A stretch of DNA of 64,000 bases, from the NCBI GenBank assembly GCA_016200895.1, contig JACQDX010000128.1, positions 60,482-124,481 of the forward strand, in the 5' to 3' direction. The DNA is from Burkholderiales bacterium (GTDB lineage: Bacteria; Pseudomonadota; Gammaproteobacteria; Burkholderiales; Burkholderiaceae_D). Below, piece by piece: positions 35,935 to 44,677 of this stretch; the stretch's first letter is position 1; each line of letters begins with the position of its first letter. The position numbers and the translations under genes were made by a program. A model generated the notes under the pieces. It was not told where the DNA came from, did no database searches, and worked only from the letters and a program-made list of their open reading frames with translations.

Positions 35935-36351
35935 TCAAGGCAAGCGGGTTAACTGAATAGCCAGGCAAATCACGCTAATAGTCAATATCGCAAATGGCTT
36001 GATGAGGGAAATGGGAAATCGAGGATATTCAGGCATGGACGGTGCTATGACCATCCATAGGGCATCTGGCAAATGCCTGCGCTGCATCAGGTCGACACGC
36101 CATTGAACCTGGTATTTTTGTGATTGATGCCAATACTCAAGCTCGGCATGTAGCCAGCCAGTAGCACAACCATCGTCGTCGCCAGTGATCTCTTGTCTGG
36201 TACTCAGGACACGCACTTGCACTTTGGGCCACAAGGCTATTTGCAATAGCCTTGCACCATAAACCAGACCAAGTACGCAGACGAGTAATAAAAGCAGTTT
36301 CATTAAAAGGGCAGGGAGGGTATCGGTCACTTGTATATTGCCCGCTCGCAC
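35935..36351 (-). CDS. Hypothetical membrane protein (DUF3592-like)
   Basis: A 138-residue protein with hydrophobic segments at about 14-32 (LMKLLLLLVCVLGLVYG) and 113-135, flanking a soluble beta-rich loop (VQVRVLSTRQEITGDDDGCATGWLHAELEYWHQSQKYQVQWRVDL). Two TM helices with an extracytoplasmic loop resemble the DUF3592 family, but the match is judged by eye only. The given start is a GTG close to an AAGGG element; GTG 36330 or ATG 36303 are alternatives. It has no operon partner. Confidence 0.55.
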   Translation of the reverse strand: MRAGNIQVTDTLPALLMKLLLLLVCVLGLVYGARLLQIALWPKVQVRVLSTRQEITGDDDGCATGWLHAELEYWHQSQKYQVQWRVDLMQRRHLPDALWMVIAPSMPEYPRFPISLIKPFAILTISVICLAIQLTRLP

Positions 36352-36383
36352 TACCCTTGTAAATGAATGGATATCTTTTATTT

Positions 36384-36485
36384 AGGACTTACGCAAAACC
36401 GCCCCAGCTGCGTTGCAGCGACTAGCCGTACTAAAGTACTGTCTTCGTCGCTGTCGCCTTGCCGGGGCAATTTTGCGTAAGCCCT
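36384..36485. repeat. Long imperfect hairpin element (~100 bp), REP/MITE-like
   Basis: Outer arms with an 11-bp perfect core CTTACGCAAAA (36388-36398) / TTTTGCGTAAG (36471-36481) extend to about 22 bp with few mismatches (CCCC/GGGG ends inward). Nested inside are AGCGAC (36417-36422) / GTCGCT (36447-36452) and GTAC-TAAA-GTAC. The whole folds into one long hairpin, lies between two leftward genes and ends 6 bp from the acetyltransferase stop. It may be a dispersed intergenic repeat or serve as a terminator. Confidence 0.65.
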
Positions 36486-36490
36486 ATTAT

Positions 36491-36955
36491 TTATGAAGTC
36501 AGGATTTTTTTATAAATAATGAATCCTGAACGGTCTGCTACCTGACGATACAGTTTTTGAGCGGTCTCATTGGTTTCATGGGTGCCCCAATAGACAATGC
36601 TGGAGCCCGCCAGTTTTGCCTGTTCATACACGGCTTCTATCAAGGCACGTCCCACACCCTGGCCACGCTTATCTGGACTAGTGAATAAATCATTCAAATA
36701 ACAACTGGCTTCGATACGGCTGGTGGTTCTGTGATACAGGTAATGCGCCAGTCCGACCAGACGCCCGTCCCGTTCTGCCACCAGGGCATGCACCGGTTCA
36801 TAGCCATCAAAAAACCTGCCCCATGTCCTGAGTGTGACTGCTTCTGGCAAGGCGTTCGGGCCGGTACGTTCATAGAACTGGTTATAGCCCTCCCATAATA
36901 CAGACCAGTTGGCGAAATCTTCTTTGGTGACGGCACGGACTACTACTTTACTCAT
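36491..36955 (-). CDS. GNAT-family N-acetyltransferase
   Basis: A 154-residue GNAT acetyltransferase. The N-terminus VVVRAVTKEDFANWSVLWEGYNQFY is typical of the family branch, and motif A for acetyl-CoA is LNDLFTSPDKRGQGVGRALIEAVYE, followed by SSIVYWGTHETNETAQKLYRQV. The substrate is unknown. It is the last gene of the osmC-paiB-GNAT operon, 22 bp after the PaiB-like gene, a context that suggests amine or toxic-metabolite handling. Confidence 0.86.
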   Translation of the reverse strand: MSKVVVRAVTKEDFANWSVLWEGYNQFYERTGPNALPEAVTLRTWGRFFDGYEPVHALVAERDGRLVGLAHYLYHRTTSRIEASCYLNDLFTSPDKRGQGVGRALIEAVYEQAKLAGSSIVYWGTHETNETAQKLYRQVADRSGFIIYKKILTS

Positions 36956-36977
36956 TTCTTTTCCTTATTATTTCGTT

Positions 36978-37628
36978 TTATTCGGTTTCAAACAATTGCT
37001 GTTCCATGACATCTGCCAATGCATGTGCAGCCGGGTCATGCTTTTCACGCAAGCCATCCACCATATTCACTCTGTCCTTCGTGCTTTTATTCTGGCTGGT
37101 TTTCCATTTGCCGCTGATGCGGCGTATCGGGATCTCTATGCCGACTATCAAGTCCATTATCCTGTCTATATATTCTGCAGGCGCATCGCTGACTTTCCAG
37201 GGTTGGTCGAACTTTCGCTCAAAATTGTCACTGAGGTCGTTGAGCAGGCGCAGGAATTCCTGCCTGTTATCGACGATGCGCATGGGACCATGAGCATGTA
37301 CTACCGCGTAGTTATAAGTAGGTACAACTTCGCCACTGCTTTTTTTCTCTTCGTACCAGCTTGGACTGATATAGGCTTGCGCGCCCTGGAAAATCAATAG
37401 CGCATCCTGACCTGAAGCTGCGGTTTGCCAGACCGGGTTATTGCGGGCGACATGGCCACGCAAGACGCCATACGGTGCATCTGTCGTTGGTACTGAGATG
37501 AGGAAGGGAATGTGATTCGCTTCAAGTTCCCCTGCTTGCAAGCTGACCAGGGCAGCCAGTGGATGCGCCTGTATCAGGGCGTGCAAGACTTCAATACGTT
37601 CTTCTGCAAAATGACTGGGCATGTACAT
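36978..37628 (-). CDS. PaiB-family FMN-binding protein
   Basis: A 216-residue member of the PaiB/negative transcriptional regulator family. MYMPSHFAEERIEVLHALI and the split-barrel features GVLRGHVARNNPVWQ, ALLIFQGAQAYISPSWYEEK and VPTYNYAVVHAHG are all family signatures, and the C-terminal RISGKWKTSQNKS is the conserved tail. In Bacillus PaiB acts with the acetyltransferase PaiA. Here too an acetyltransferase gene follows. Flavin or heme binding is expected by family; no DNA-binding domain is apparent. It starts 3 bp after osmC. Confidence 0.88.
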   Translation of the reverse strand: MYMPSHFAEERIEVLHALIQAHPLAALVSLQAGELEANHIPFLISVPTTDAPYGVLRGHVARNNPVWQTAASGQDALLIFQGAQAYISPSWYEEKKSSGEVVPTYNYAVVHAHGPMRIVDNRQEFLRLLNDLSDNFERKFDQPWKVSDAPAEYIDRIMDLIVGIEIPIRRISGKWKTSQNKSTKDRVNMVDGLREKHDPAAHALADVMEQQLFETE

Positions 37629-37631
37629 GGG

Positions 37632-38093
37632 CTACTCGATTTCTATAATGACTTCGGCATGGATGGAGTTGGCGATATAACAGTGTTCATGTGCCATATG
37701 ATGGAGTTCTTCACGCTCCTGCAAACCTGGTTGCTTATCACCACTATAGCTTTCCTGCGGACGCAGATGGATGCGGGTAATGGCTTGCTTTCCCTGGGCA
37801 TTTTTATCCATGACGCCTATCGCCAGGTCACGGTATTGATCCACCACATAGCCGCGTTTGGCCACGAAGAATAAATAAAACAGCATGTGGCAAGATGCCA
37901 GCGCCGCAACCAGCGCCTCTTCCGGGTCGACATTTTTTTCTTCCGACATCGGTATCGGGACGGATAAAGGGGATGAAGATGCTGGCACCACCAGACCGCC
38001 ATCAAATTCCCATGCATGCGCGCGACTGTAGCGATTGTCGCTAAAAGCCTGTTCGCCACGTTCCCATAAAATTTTTGCCTGATATTGATGCAT
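37632..38093 (-). CDS. OsmC-family peroxide-reducing protein
   Basis: A 153-residue OsmC/Ohr-like protein. The first redox cysteine lies in ALVAALASCHMLFYLFFVAKRG, and the second in HEHCYIANSIHAEV near the C-terminus; an arginine in NRYSRAHAW may help peroxide binding. Family members reduce organic peroxides with thiols. It is the first gene of the three-gene operon that diverges from the MocR regulator. Confidence 0.87.
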   Translation of the reverse strand: MHQYQAKILWERGEQAFSDNRYSRAHAWEFDGGLVVPASSSPLSVPIPMSEEKNVDPEEALVAALASCHMLFYLFFVAKRGYVVDQYRDLAIGVMDKNAQGKQAITRIHLRPQESYSGDKQPGLQEREELHHMAHEHCYIANSIHAEVIIEIE

Positions 38094-38132
38094 TTTTTAC
38101 TCCGTTGCCATGAATTTGCGTTAATCTTATTC

Positions 38133-38193
38133 TTGGTATTGGTTATTGAAAAGTACCAATTTTATAAAAAATAAGAATGCCAATTTGGTGTAA
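38133..38193. promoter_or_regulatory. TTGGYRYW repeats between mocR and osmC, putative operator
   Basis: The 102-bp divergent gap contains TTGGTATT (38133-38140, plus), TTGGTACT (38152-38159, minus), TTGGCATT (38176-38183, minus) and TTGGTGTA (38185-38192, plus). Related octamers in mixed orientation close to both starts suggest binding sites of the MocR-type regulator. Confidence 0.5.
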
Positions 38194-38195
38194 GC

Positions 38196-39695
38196 ATGCA
38201 TATTTCTCAAATGATTGCTGGAATTGTTCTGGACAGACAAAGCAGCCAGCCCATGTACAGGCAGTTGTATGCCGAAATACGAAAAGCCATCCTGGCAGGT
38301 CAGATGCTGCCTGGCATGCAGTTGCCACCCAGTCGCGAGTTTTGTCAGGTGCTGAATATTTCCCGGCAAACTGTCTTGAATGCCTATGATCAATTGCTGG
38401 CTGAGGGTTATTTGCGAGGTTCGGTAGGGCAGGGGACTTTTGTGAGTGAAGACTTACCGGCTTTTACAGAACGTAGTAAGGCACCGGTTAGCAATGCGCC
38501 AGCTATACCAGTGATGGGCAGGATTTCAAAGCGCGGACTACAGCATATTGATCCACGCGGCAGCACGCGTTTTCATCAGGGCAGTGTAAGAGCATTCAGG
38601 GTCAGTATGCCTGACCTGGATCTTTTTCCTTTCGATATCTGGGCAAGGCTTGAAGCGCGTCATTGTCGTCACCCCAAAGGACAATTAGGCTATGGCGATC
38701 CTGCCGGTCACCTGGCTTTACGCGAATTGCTGGCGGTGTATCTTAAGGCAGCGCGCGGTGTTAACTGCGCACCAGAACAAATCCTGATCACGTCCGGGTC
38801 GCAGCAGGCGCTGTATTTGCTGAGTACCATGTTGCTCGATCCCGGTGAAAAGGCCGTTGTGGAATATCCTTGTTATCGTGGGACCACCGCCGCCCTGCAT
38901 GCGGCACAGGCCGATATTTGTACTGTACCTGTTGATGATGAAGGCATGGATGTCGCGTATGCAGCGATGCATTATCCCGATGCGAAAGTCGCTTTCGTCA
39001 CACCTTCCCACCAAATGCCCTTGGGTATGACCATGAGCCTGCAAAGACGCATGGCTTTACTGGAATGGGCACAGGCGAATGCGGTATGGGTAGTGGAAGA
39101 CGACTATGACAGTGAATACCGTTTTGGCAGCTCACCACTGGCATCCTTGCAAAGCCTGGATACACATCAAAGTGTCATTTATGTAGGCACTTTATCCAAG
39201 GTCTTGTTTCCGGGCTTGCGTTTGGGTTATCTGGTTTTGCCAGAAAAATTGCTGGAACCGATGATACAGGCCAAGGCTGTCATCGATAAACACACCAGCA
39301 TCATGCCGCAAATGGCGTTGGCAGACTTTATTGCCGAAGGCCATTTCGGCAGACATATCAAACGCACCAGAAAAGTCTATGCCGAACGCCAGGCTTGTCT
39401 GGTGACTTGTCTGGGAAAGGAATTGGCAGATGAATTGGTCTGTGGTGCGCAAGATGGCGGGCTGGATCTGGCTGTGTATTTCAAGCATGCTTACGATGAA
39501 GACCAGATCATAGAAGCCGGGCAAAAAATTGGACTGGAGTTGCGGGGTCTGGGTCACTACGCTGATGTGCCGGGAAAAACAGACAGACCGGCAGAAAGTC
39601 CTGGCGGTCTGTTACTGGGTTTTGCTTCCCTGACTTGTGCTGAGATAGAGCGCAGCGTCAGCAAGCTGGCTACACTCTTCAAAGCCGCTGATTAG
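38196..39695 (+). CDS. MocR/GabR-type regulator (GntR HTH + aminotransferase)
   Basis: A 499-residue regulator. A GntR winged helix occupies about 12-85 (PMYRQLYAEIRKAILAGQMLPGMQLPPSREFCQ...YDQLLAEGYLRGSVGQGTFV). A class I aminotransferase-like domain follows (about 130-495), with DDYDSEYRF supplying the PLP-aspartate and K335 in GTLSKVLFPGLRLGY as the PLP lysine. Such proteins sense PLP and an amino compound and control divergent genes. Here the divergent operon is osmC-paiB-GNAT, so regulation of that operon is the simple inference. It converges with leuA, 3 bp apart. Confidence 0.9.
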   Translation: MHISQMIAGIVLDRQSSQPMYRQLYAEIRKAILAGQMLPGMQLPPSREFCQVLNISRQTVLNAYDQLLAEGYLRGSVGQGTFVSEDLPAFTERSKAPVSNAPAIPVMGRISKRGLQHIDPRGSTRFHQGSVRAFRVSMPDLDLFPFDIWARLEARHCRHPKGQLGYGDPAGHLALRELLAVYLKAARGVNCAPEQILITSGSQQALYLLSTMLLDPGEKAVVEYPCYRGTTAALHAAQADICTVPVDDEGMDVAYAAMHYPDAKVAFVTPSHQMPLGMTMSLQRRMALLEWAQANAVWVVEDDYDSEYRFGSSPLASLQSLDTHQSVIYVGTLSKVLFPGLRLGYLVLPEKLLEPMIQAKAVIDKHTSIMPQMALADFIAEGHFGRHIKRTRKVYAERQACLVTCLGKELADELVCGAQDGGLDLAVYFKHAYDEDQIIEAGQKIGLELRGLGHYADVPGKTDRPAESPGGLLLGFASLTCAEIERSVSKLATLFKAAD

Positions 39696-39698
39696 CGA

Positions 39699-41408
39699 TC
39701 AGGCAGCAATCATTTGCACCGCCGTCTCAGCATGGACATGACGGTTAATCACGCTGATGATGGCGCGCATGCTGGCTGTTGCCGCATCGTCTGCAATACC
39801 AGCACCATGCTGGCTGCTGCCATCGTTGATGCGTGCTTCGATGATGCTGATGTATTGTGAACGACCGCGCTGTGTCACTTGTTGTTCCTGTTTATCAATG
39901 ATCCTGACTTGATATCCAAGCACCTGGCAGGCATTGACATGTGCTTCAACAATACCATGACCTGTACCCTGGATAGCTTGTGGCTGTCCGTGGTGCAGCA
40001 GATCGACATGCAAGGATACTTGTGCCGGATCGGATGGTGATGCCCTGTGATGCAGGACGGGGTTTGCATGATGAGCTTGATAACTGATGGGGGTTACTGA
40101 CGCGAGATAGCTGTCGCTGAAAATCTGGTGTATCTGTTGTGCCGTCATTTCTTTGCCGCTGTCGTCTGCTACTGTTTGCACGACACGGCTGAATTCAATT
40201 TGCATGCGCCTTGGCATACTGATGCCATATTCCTGCTCCAGCAAGAAAGCCATGCCACCTTTGCCAGACTGGCTGTTGACGCGGATCACAGCGTCATAAC
40301 TGCGGCCAAGATCAGCCGGATCTATCGGTAAATAAGGTACTTCCCAGATGGCGTCTTTTTCTTGCTGGGCGAAGCCTTTTTTAATCGCATCCTGATGTGA
40401 GCCAGAAAATGCCGTGAAGACGAGGTCGCCCACATAAGGGTGGCGCGGATGCACAGGCAATTGATTGCATTCTTCCACGCACTGCCTGACGCTATCGATG
40501 TCAGAAAAATCCAGGCCGGGATCAATGCCTTGGGTGTACAAATTCAATGCCAGTGTGACGAGATCTACATTGCCGGTGCGTTCGCCATTTCCAAACAAGC
40601 AGCCTTCAACCCTGTCAGCACCCGCCATGACAGCAAGCTCTGCGGCGGCGACTGCCGTGCCCCTGTCATTATGTGGATGCACGCTAAGGATGATGGCGTC
40701 GCGTTGTGCCAGATTCCTGTCCATCCACTCGATCTGGTCTGCATACACATTTGGTGTCGCACATTCGACGGTGGTCGGCAAGTTGATGATCATCTTGCGT
40801 TCAACTGTGGGTTGCCAGATGGCGGCAACGGCATCACACACTTCTTTGGAAAAATCCAGCTCGGCCATGCTGAAGGTTTCTGGCGAGTATTCAAATACCC
40901 ATTCTGTCTCTGGCATGTCATCGGTGAGTTGCTTGATGAGGCGAGTGCCGTCAGTGGCAATCTGTTTGACTTCTTCGCGCGATTTGCCAAATACGATGCG
41001 GCGGAAAGCCGGTGCTATCGGGTTATACAAATGTACGATCGCCCGTTTGGCACCTCGCACAGAATCGACAGTGCGGCGTATCAGGTCTTCGCGTGATTGG
41101 GTCAATACTTCTATCGTCACATCATCCGGTATGCGTTGCTCTTCTATGAGTTTGCGGACAAAGGCAAAATCTGTTTCTGATGCAGAAGGGAAGGCGACTT
41201 CAATTTCTTTGAGCCCAATTTTGACCAGCATTTCAAAGAACCTGAGTTTTTTCTTTGCATCCATGGGTTCTATCAGCGCCTGGTTGCCATCGCGTAAATC
41301 GGTGCTCATCCATATCGGTGCTTTGCTGATGCTGCGGCTGGGCCATTGCCTGTCGTGCAAAGCGATAGTGGGGAAGGACTGATATTTTTTAACTGGATTA
41401 CTCATCAT
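39699..41408 (-). CDS. leuA: 2-isopropylmalate synthase
   Basis: A 569-residue enzyme catalysing the first step of leucine synthesis (2-oxoisovalerate + acetyl-CoA). It belongs to the longer LeuA class: the start [20 protein letters not shown], catalytic barrel motif [16 protein letters not shown] (metal Asp), [18 protein letters not shown] (metal histidines) and [19 protein letters not shown]. The C-terminal 130 residues form the allosteric leucine-binding domain ([22 protein letters not shown]). It stands alone here, away from leuBCD, and is preceded by a leucine-rich leader peptide and alternative hairpins (41433-41689), so attenuation is likely. Confidence 0.95.
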   Translation of the reverse strand: MMSNPVKKYQSFPTIALHDRQWPSRSISKAPIWMSTDLRDGNQALIEPMDAKKKLRFFEMLVKIGLKEIEVAFPSASETDFAFVRKLIEEQRIPDDVTIEVLTQSREDLIRRTVDSVRGAKRAIVHLYNPIAPAFRRIVFGKSREEVKQIATDGTRLIKQLTDDMPETEWVFEYSPETFSMAELDFSKEVCDAVAAIWQPTVERKMIINLPTTVECATPNVYADQIEWMDRNLAQRDAIILSVHPHNDRGTAVAAAELAVMAGADRVEGCLFGNGERTGNVDLVTLALNLYTQGIDPGLDFSDIDSVRQCVEECNQLPVHPRHPYVGDLVFTAFSGSHQDAIKKGFAQQEKDAIWEVPYLPIDPADLGRSYDAVIRVNSQSGKGGMAFLLEQEYGISMPRRMQIEFSRVVQTVADDSGKEMTAQQIHQIFSDSYLASVTPISYQAHHANPVLHHRASPSDPAQVSLHVDLLHHGQPQAIQGTGHGIVEAHVNACQVLGYQVRIIDKQEQQVTQRGRSQYISIIEARINDGSSQHGAGIADDAATASMRAIISVINRHVHAETAVQMIAA

Positions 41409-41432
41409 GATATTCTTTTCCTTGGGCTGGCG

Positions 41433-41533
41433 CAGTGCCTCAGCAAGGCGCTGATATTTTTCGATTTATTGAATACGTGGGGATGTGGCGGCACTAAGCT
41501 AACCGGCTGCCACAAAAAACGCGAGGCCGGTTA
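41433..41533 (-). promoter_or_regulatory. leuA leader: alternative hairpins of a putative attenuator
   Basis: Downstream of the leader peptide the transcript can form hairpin A (TAACCGGC 41500-41507 with GCCGGTTA 41526-41533, overlapping the leader stop codon) or hairpin B (TGTGGC 41484-41489 with GCCACA 41509-41514). They share bases 41500-41514, so only one can form at a time. A third hairpin (CAGTGCC 41433-41439 / GGCGCTG 41447-41453, one mismatch) lies 24 bases before the leuA start. A ribosome reaching the stop codon would cover A and allow B. Hairpin B lacks a U tract, so termination may need Rho or act on translation. Confidence 0.6.
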
Positions 41534-41689
41534 ACCGATCAGTAGTCGTAGCGCTAGCAGATAGCAATTAAGCAGCTTGTAACTAAGTAGCTTGTAACTA
41601 AGTGGCAGCGCAGACTGTGGACATGCAAAGCCAGACATGACGCTGATTGCGTCTGCTGAATTCTTTGCTGATATGCCTGAATGTGTCAT
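41531..41689 (-). CDS. leuL: leuA leader peptide, 52 aa, leucine-rich
   Basis: A short leftward frame from ATG 41689 to TAA 41531, preceded by AGGA eight bases before the ATG. Of the last 25 residues (28-52) 11 are leucine, in pairs: ALPL, YKLL, YKLL, CYLLALRLLIG. Four of these use CTA, a codon that seems rare in neighbouring genes. An inner ATG at 41638 would give a 35-residue version. It stops 122 bases before leuA on the same strand, with alternative hairpins between. The layout is that of leader peptides that time leucyl-tRNA supply. No other family resemblance. Confidence 0.75.
   Translation of the reverse strand: MTHSGISAKNSADAISVMSGFACPQSALPLSYKLLSYKLLNCYLLALRLLIG
41574..41603 (-). 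repeat. Tandem 15-bp duplication inside the leader peptide
   Basis: The 15-mer AGCTTGTAACTAAGT (plus strand) occurs twice without a gap (41574-41588 and 41589-41603). Each unit adds the residues LSYKL, thus doubling leucine codons in the leader without changing frame. Confidence 0.85.
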
Positions 41690-42003
41690 GCTGTTTTTCC
41701 TGATGTCAGGAAGCCTGTGCTGGTTACTACTGGGATATAAAGGTAATTTTTGATACTGGTGTTTCAGGCTGGCAGGTATGCCGCTTAAAACTGGACAAGA
41801 CGCAACTTATAGTAGCGCGCTTGCTAGAGATGGTAGTAGAACTAGAGAGGCAGACACAGGCATCAGCGCTGCTTGCAGCTTGGCGCTGTCAGCAGTTTTT
41901 CTTGCAGATGTCGATGTCAAAAAAGAGTTCATATAAAGACTGTAAGAGAAATTGCCTGTACTCGTCAAGCAAAATTTTCTTCATCATGCAGGATATTCAA
42001 CAT
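41690..42003. other. Non-coding region holding the presumed leu promoter
   Basis: About 310 bases upstream of the leader peptide. A leftward promoter must be here, but no good -35/-10 pair stands out; TATAAG-like boxes exist near 41805-41815. The small open frames here have no recognisable product. Confidence 0.35.
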
Positions 42004-42750
42004 TCAGCGATAAGCATTGATTAGTTTTTGCCAGATAGGATCGTGGACGGCATTCTTCAAAATGATATTGATTTGCTGTTGGACCTTGGGCATATGCAAG
42101 GGAACCAGAATCTGTCTGTCATACTGGTCATGCGGTTTTTTTGAGATATAAAACTGCCCCTTCAGCTCAGGGTGGTTTTTCATTTCATAATCGTAATTGG
42201 AGCGGCTGATGATAGCTGCATCTATACGATCCGCCAGCAACTTGCGAAAGCTATGTTCTTCACTACTGGCATCGTCACGCTGAATTTTTCCCTCGGCGAC
42301 GAGTTCATTGACACCGTAATAGTAGTAGCCCAGAACCAGACCTATGCGCATGCCAGTCATGGATTTTGCGCCTGTGAACTCGAAGGGATGATTTTTTGAT
42401 GAGACGACATCGTCGATATCGTTCATGACAGGCCGGGACCACAGAAATTTTTGCTCTTCCCTGTCGTTAAACCAGACCGGGCTGACACCAATTACCAGCC
42501 CATCCAGATTGCCAGAGTTGACCAGCAGATTGAGGCGGCGACGTGGTAAATAAATGAGTTCAAAGCGATAGGCAGTGTTTTCTTTATTCAGATAACTCAG
42601 CATGTCGTTGTACAAACCCCGCCCCGTGACTTGATCCAGTATCAGCGGCGGTTTCAGATGGTAGCTATACACTTTTACCATCTCGACGGCACCAGAGTTC
42701 TGCCAGCACAGGCAAACCATTACCATCAATGCTGAGCAGATTTTATGCAT
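42004..42750 (-). CDS. Periplasmic solute-binding protein family 3-like
   Basis: A 248-residue exported protein. A signal peptide (ICSALMVMVCLCWQNSGA) precedes a type II periplasmic binding fold: VKVYSYHLKPPLILDQVTGRGLYNDML is the typical first lobe strand-helix, YLPRRRLNLLVNSGNLDGLVIGVSP the second, and GMRIGLVLGYYYYG...LADRIDAAIISRSN the crossing to lobe 2. Such orphan binding proteins, without transporter genes, are common in betaproteobacteria and may act in sensing. The ligand is unknown. It is not linked to any operon. Confidence 0.78.
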   Translation of the reverse strand: MHKICSALMVMVCLCWQNSGAVEMVKVYSYHLKPPLILDQVTGRGLYNDMLSYLNKENTAYRFELIYLPRRRLNLLVNSGNLDGLVIGVSPVWFNDREEQKFLWSRPVMNDIDDVVSSKNHPFEFTGAKSMTGMRIGLVLGYYYYGVNELVAEGKIQRDDASSEEHSFRKLLADRIDAAIISRSNYDYEMKNHPELKGQFYISKKPHDQYDRQILVPLHMPKVQQQINIILKNAVHDPIWQKLINAYR

Positions 42751-42879
42751 AGGCGCAGTCTTGCTTCTTTAGACGGATACGCGGAAAAACAGGATGACTT
42801 GCTGATGTCAGGTTCTTGTCCCAAGTATGCTTAAAAGTTTATATGAATTCGAAAAAGAGAACAGTTAAATTTAGTACGG

Positions 42880-43674
42880 TTATTTTTTATTAAACTTATA
42901 AGAAAATGTTAATAATATAAGGCCTGCTATGATCATCGGGAACGACAACATTTGACCTGCCGAGATCGTCATTCCGAGGATGCTGACTTCATAGTCAGGG
43001 GTACGGAAATATTCTGTGAAGAAGCGTGTGCAGCCATATAGCGTCACATATAAGGCACCAACTGCCAGCCGTGGCCGGGCTTTGGAGGCATACAGCCAGA
43101 GTATGATGAAGACCAGCAAGCCATCAACCAATGCCTGGTAGATGGGGGATGGATGAACAGGGTAGTTAATGCCAGGCCAGATCATGGCCCAGGGCAAGTC
43201 TGCAGATGCCACACGCCCAGGCAATTCATGGTTGATGAAATTACCCAGGCGACCGGCAGCATAACCCAAAGGGACCAGTGGGGCGATGAAGTCATACACA
43301 TCGGCAAGATGAAATTTGGCTTTACGTGCCCACAAGAACATGGCGATCAGTACGCCGATGAAACCGCCATGGAAGGACATACCACCTTTCCAGACCGCAA
43401 ATATTTCCAGCGGATTAGCCATGTAATAGGTGAATCCGTAAAAAAACACCTCACCCAGGCGGCCACCAAGTATCACGCCGAGTACACCAAAAAACAACAT
43501 GTCGTCTATGTGTTCGCGCGTCCATCCCTGCGCTGCGACATGTGGCTGCCTGAGTCTGACACGACCGAGTGCGATGAACTGGGCAAAGGCGAGCAGGTAC
43601 ATGATGCCGTACCAGTGGACAGAGACTGGGCCCAGGTGAAAAGCGACAGGATCAGGATTGGGATGAGTCAGCAT
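42880..43674 (-). CDS. lgt: Prolipoprotein diacylglyceryl transferase
   Basis: A 264-residue, seven-TM inner-membrane enzyme that attaches diacylglycerol to the lipobox cysteine of prolipoproteins. Conserved blocks: VHWYGIMYLLAF, WKGGMSFHGGFIGV with the essential histidine region, and the Lgt signature PLGYAAGRLGNFINHELPGR. The end GCTRFFTEYFRTPDYE contains the conserved arginine and glutamate. Its start overlaps the LysR gene by 7 bases, so both may be translated together. Confidence 0.96.
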   Translation of the reverse strand: MLTHPNPDPVAFHLGPVSVHWYGIMYLLAFAQFIALGRVRLRQPHVAAQGWTREHIDDMLFFGVLGVILGGRLGEVFFYGFTYYMANPLEIFAVWKGGMSFHGGFIGVLIAMFLWARKAKFHLADVYDFIAPLVPLGYAAGRLGNFINHELPGRVASADLPWAMIWPGINYPVHPSPIYQALVDGLLVFIILWLYASKARPRLAVGALYVTLYGCTRFFTEYFRTPDYEVSILGMTISAGQMLSFPMIIAGLILLTFSYKFNKK

Positions 43675-44585
43675 GGATGAATTGGTAAGTTAAACAGATG
43701 GGCAAATGCCGCCAGCACTGCAGAATGATTGTCCTTGCGCCAGGCCAGGCCAATTTCTACAGTGGCGCTGGCTTCCGGCAAATCAAAATACAATACACCG
43801 GGGCGCTGCAAATTTGAGACGGATTGTGGCACAAGTGCGATACCCATGCCAGCCGATACCAAGCCGACGATGGTTTGCATCTGTATGGCTTCCTGGCCTA
43901 TGGCTGGCGTCAGGCCCGTTGCATGGAAACAACCCAGGATGGCATCATGCAAAGCCGGGGCAATTTTTCGTGGAAACAGGATCAATGGCAAGTCAGCGCA
44001 ATCGCTCAGGCGCAATTGCTGACGCCCCCGGGCCTGGCTTTCAGGTACTGCCAGCATCAATGGCTCGGACAACACTTTTTGATAGTTGAATAAGCCTTGC
44101 AATTTTTCAGGAAGTGGCGGTATCAAAAAACCTGCATCAATTTCGCCATTTTCCAGTGCAGCTAGCTGTACATCTGTCGTTGCTTCACGCAGTTCTATGT
44201 GGACATCGGCATGATGGCGGCGAAATTCCCGCAATGCTGGAGGTAGCACGCTATAGTCAGCGATAGAGACAAAGGCCAGCGACAGATGACCGTAAGTGCC
44301 ACTGGCAGCTCTTTGTGCTAGTTCGGGTAAGGATTGTGCCTGTTGTAGCAGCCGTCTGACTTCCGGCAAGAGTGCTTGTCCTGCCGATGACAGTGAGATA
44401 TTGCGCGTATTGCGGATAAACAGTTCTGCCCCAAGTATGGCTTCGAGTGCCTGTATGGCTTGCGACAGAGGTGGTTGAGTCATGTGCAGACGCGTAGCGG
44501 CTCTGCCAAAATGCATTTCTTCGGCAACGGCAAGGAAGTAGCGCAACTGGCGCAACTCAAGATTTCGTAATTCGGGTAAAGACAT
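43668..44585 (-). CDS. LysR-family transcriptional regulator
   Basis: A 305-residue LysR regulator. The helix-turn-helix is at about 10-70 (LRQLRYFLAVAEEMHFGRAATRLHMTQPPLSQAIQALE), and the effector domain spans about 95-300 (LSLAFVSIADYSVLPPALREFRRHHADVHIELREATTDVQLAALENGEIDAGFL). This is close to the CatR/BenM/CbbR group that acts on aromatic degradation, but the target is not indicated. Immediately downstream is lgt, whose start it overlaps, an arrangement that is probably chance co-transcription. Confidence 0.9.
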   Translation of the reverse strand: MSLPELRNLELRQLRYFLAVAEEMHFGRAATRLHMTQPPLSQAIQALEAILGAELFIRNTRNISLSSAGQALLPEVRRLLQQAQSLPELAQRAASGTYGHLSLAFVSIADYSVLPPALREFRRHHADVHIELREATTDVQLAALENGEIDAGFLIPPLPEKLQGLFNYQKVLSEPLMLAVPESQARGRQQLRLSDCADLPLILFPRKIAPALHDAILGCFHATGLTPAIGQEAIQMQTIVGLVSAGMGIALVPQSVSNLQRPGVLYFDLPEASATVEIGLAWRKDNHSAVLAAFAHLFNLPIHPC

Positions 44586-44677
44586 CTGGCAGTTCAGCCG
44601 GTATTTTTTGCGGTATTCGTATTGAGGCAGTATGCATGCCCGGAGAAAATAGTCCGGGTTTGATATCCGCGCTGAAA

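Noticed and set aside
40465..41382. Rightward open frame of 305 codons opposite leuA
   Set aside because: Ser/Thr/Arg-rich mirror of leuA without recognisable motifs.
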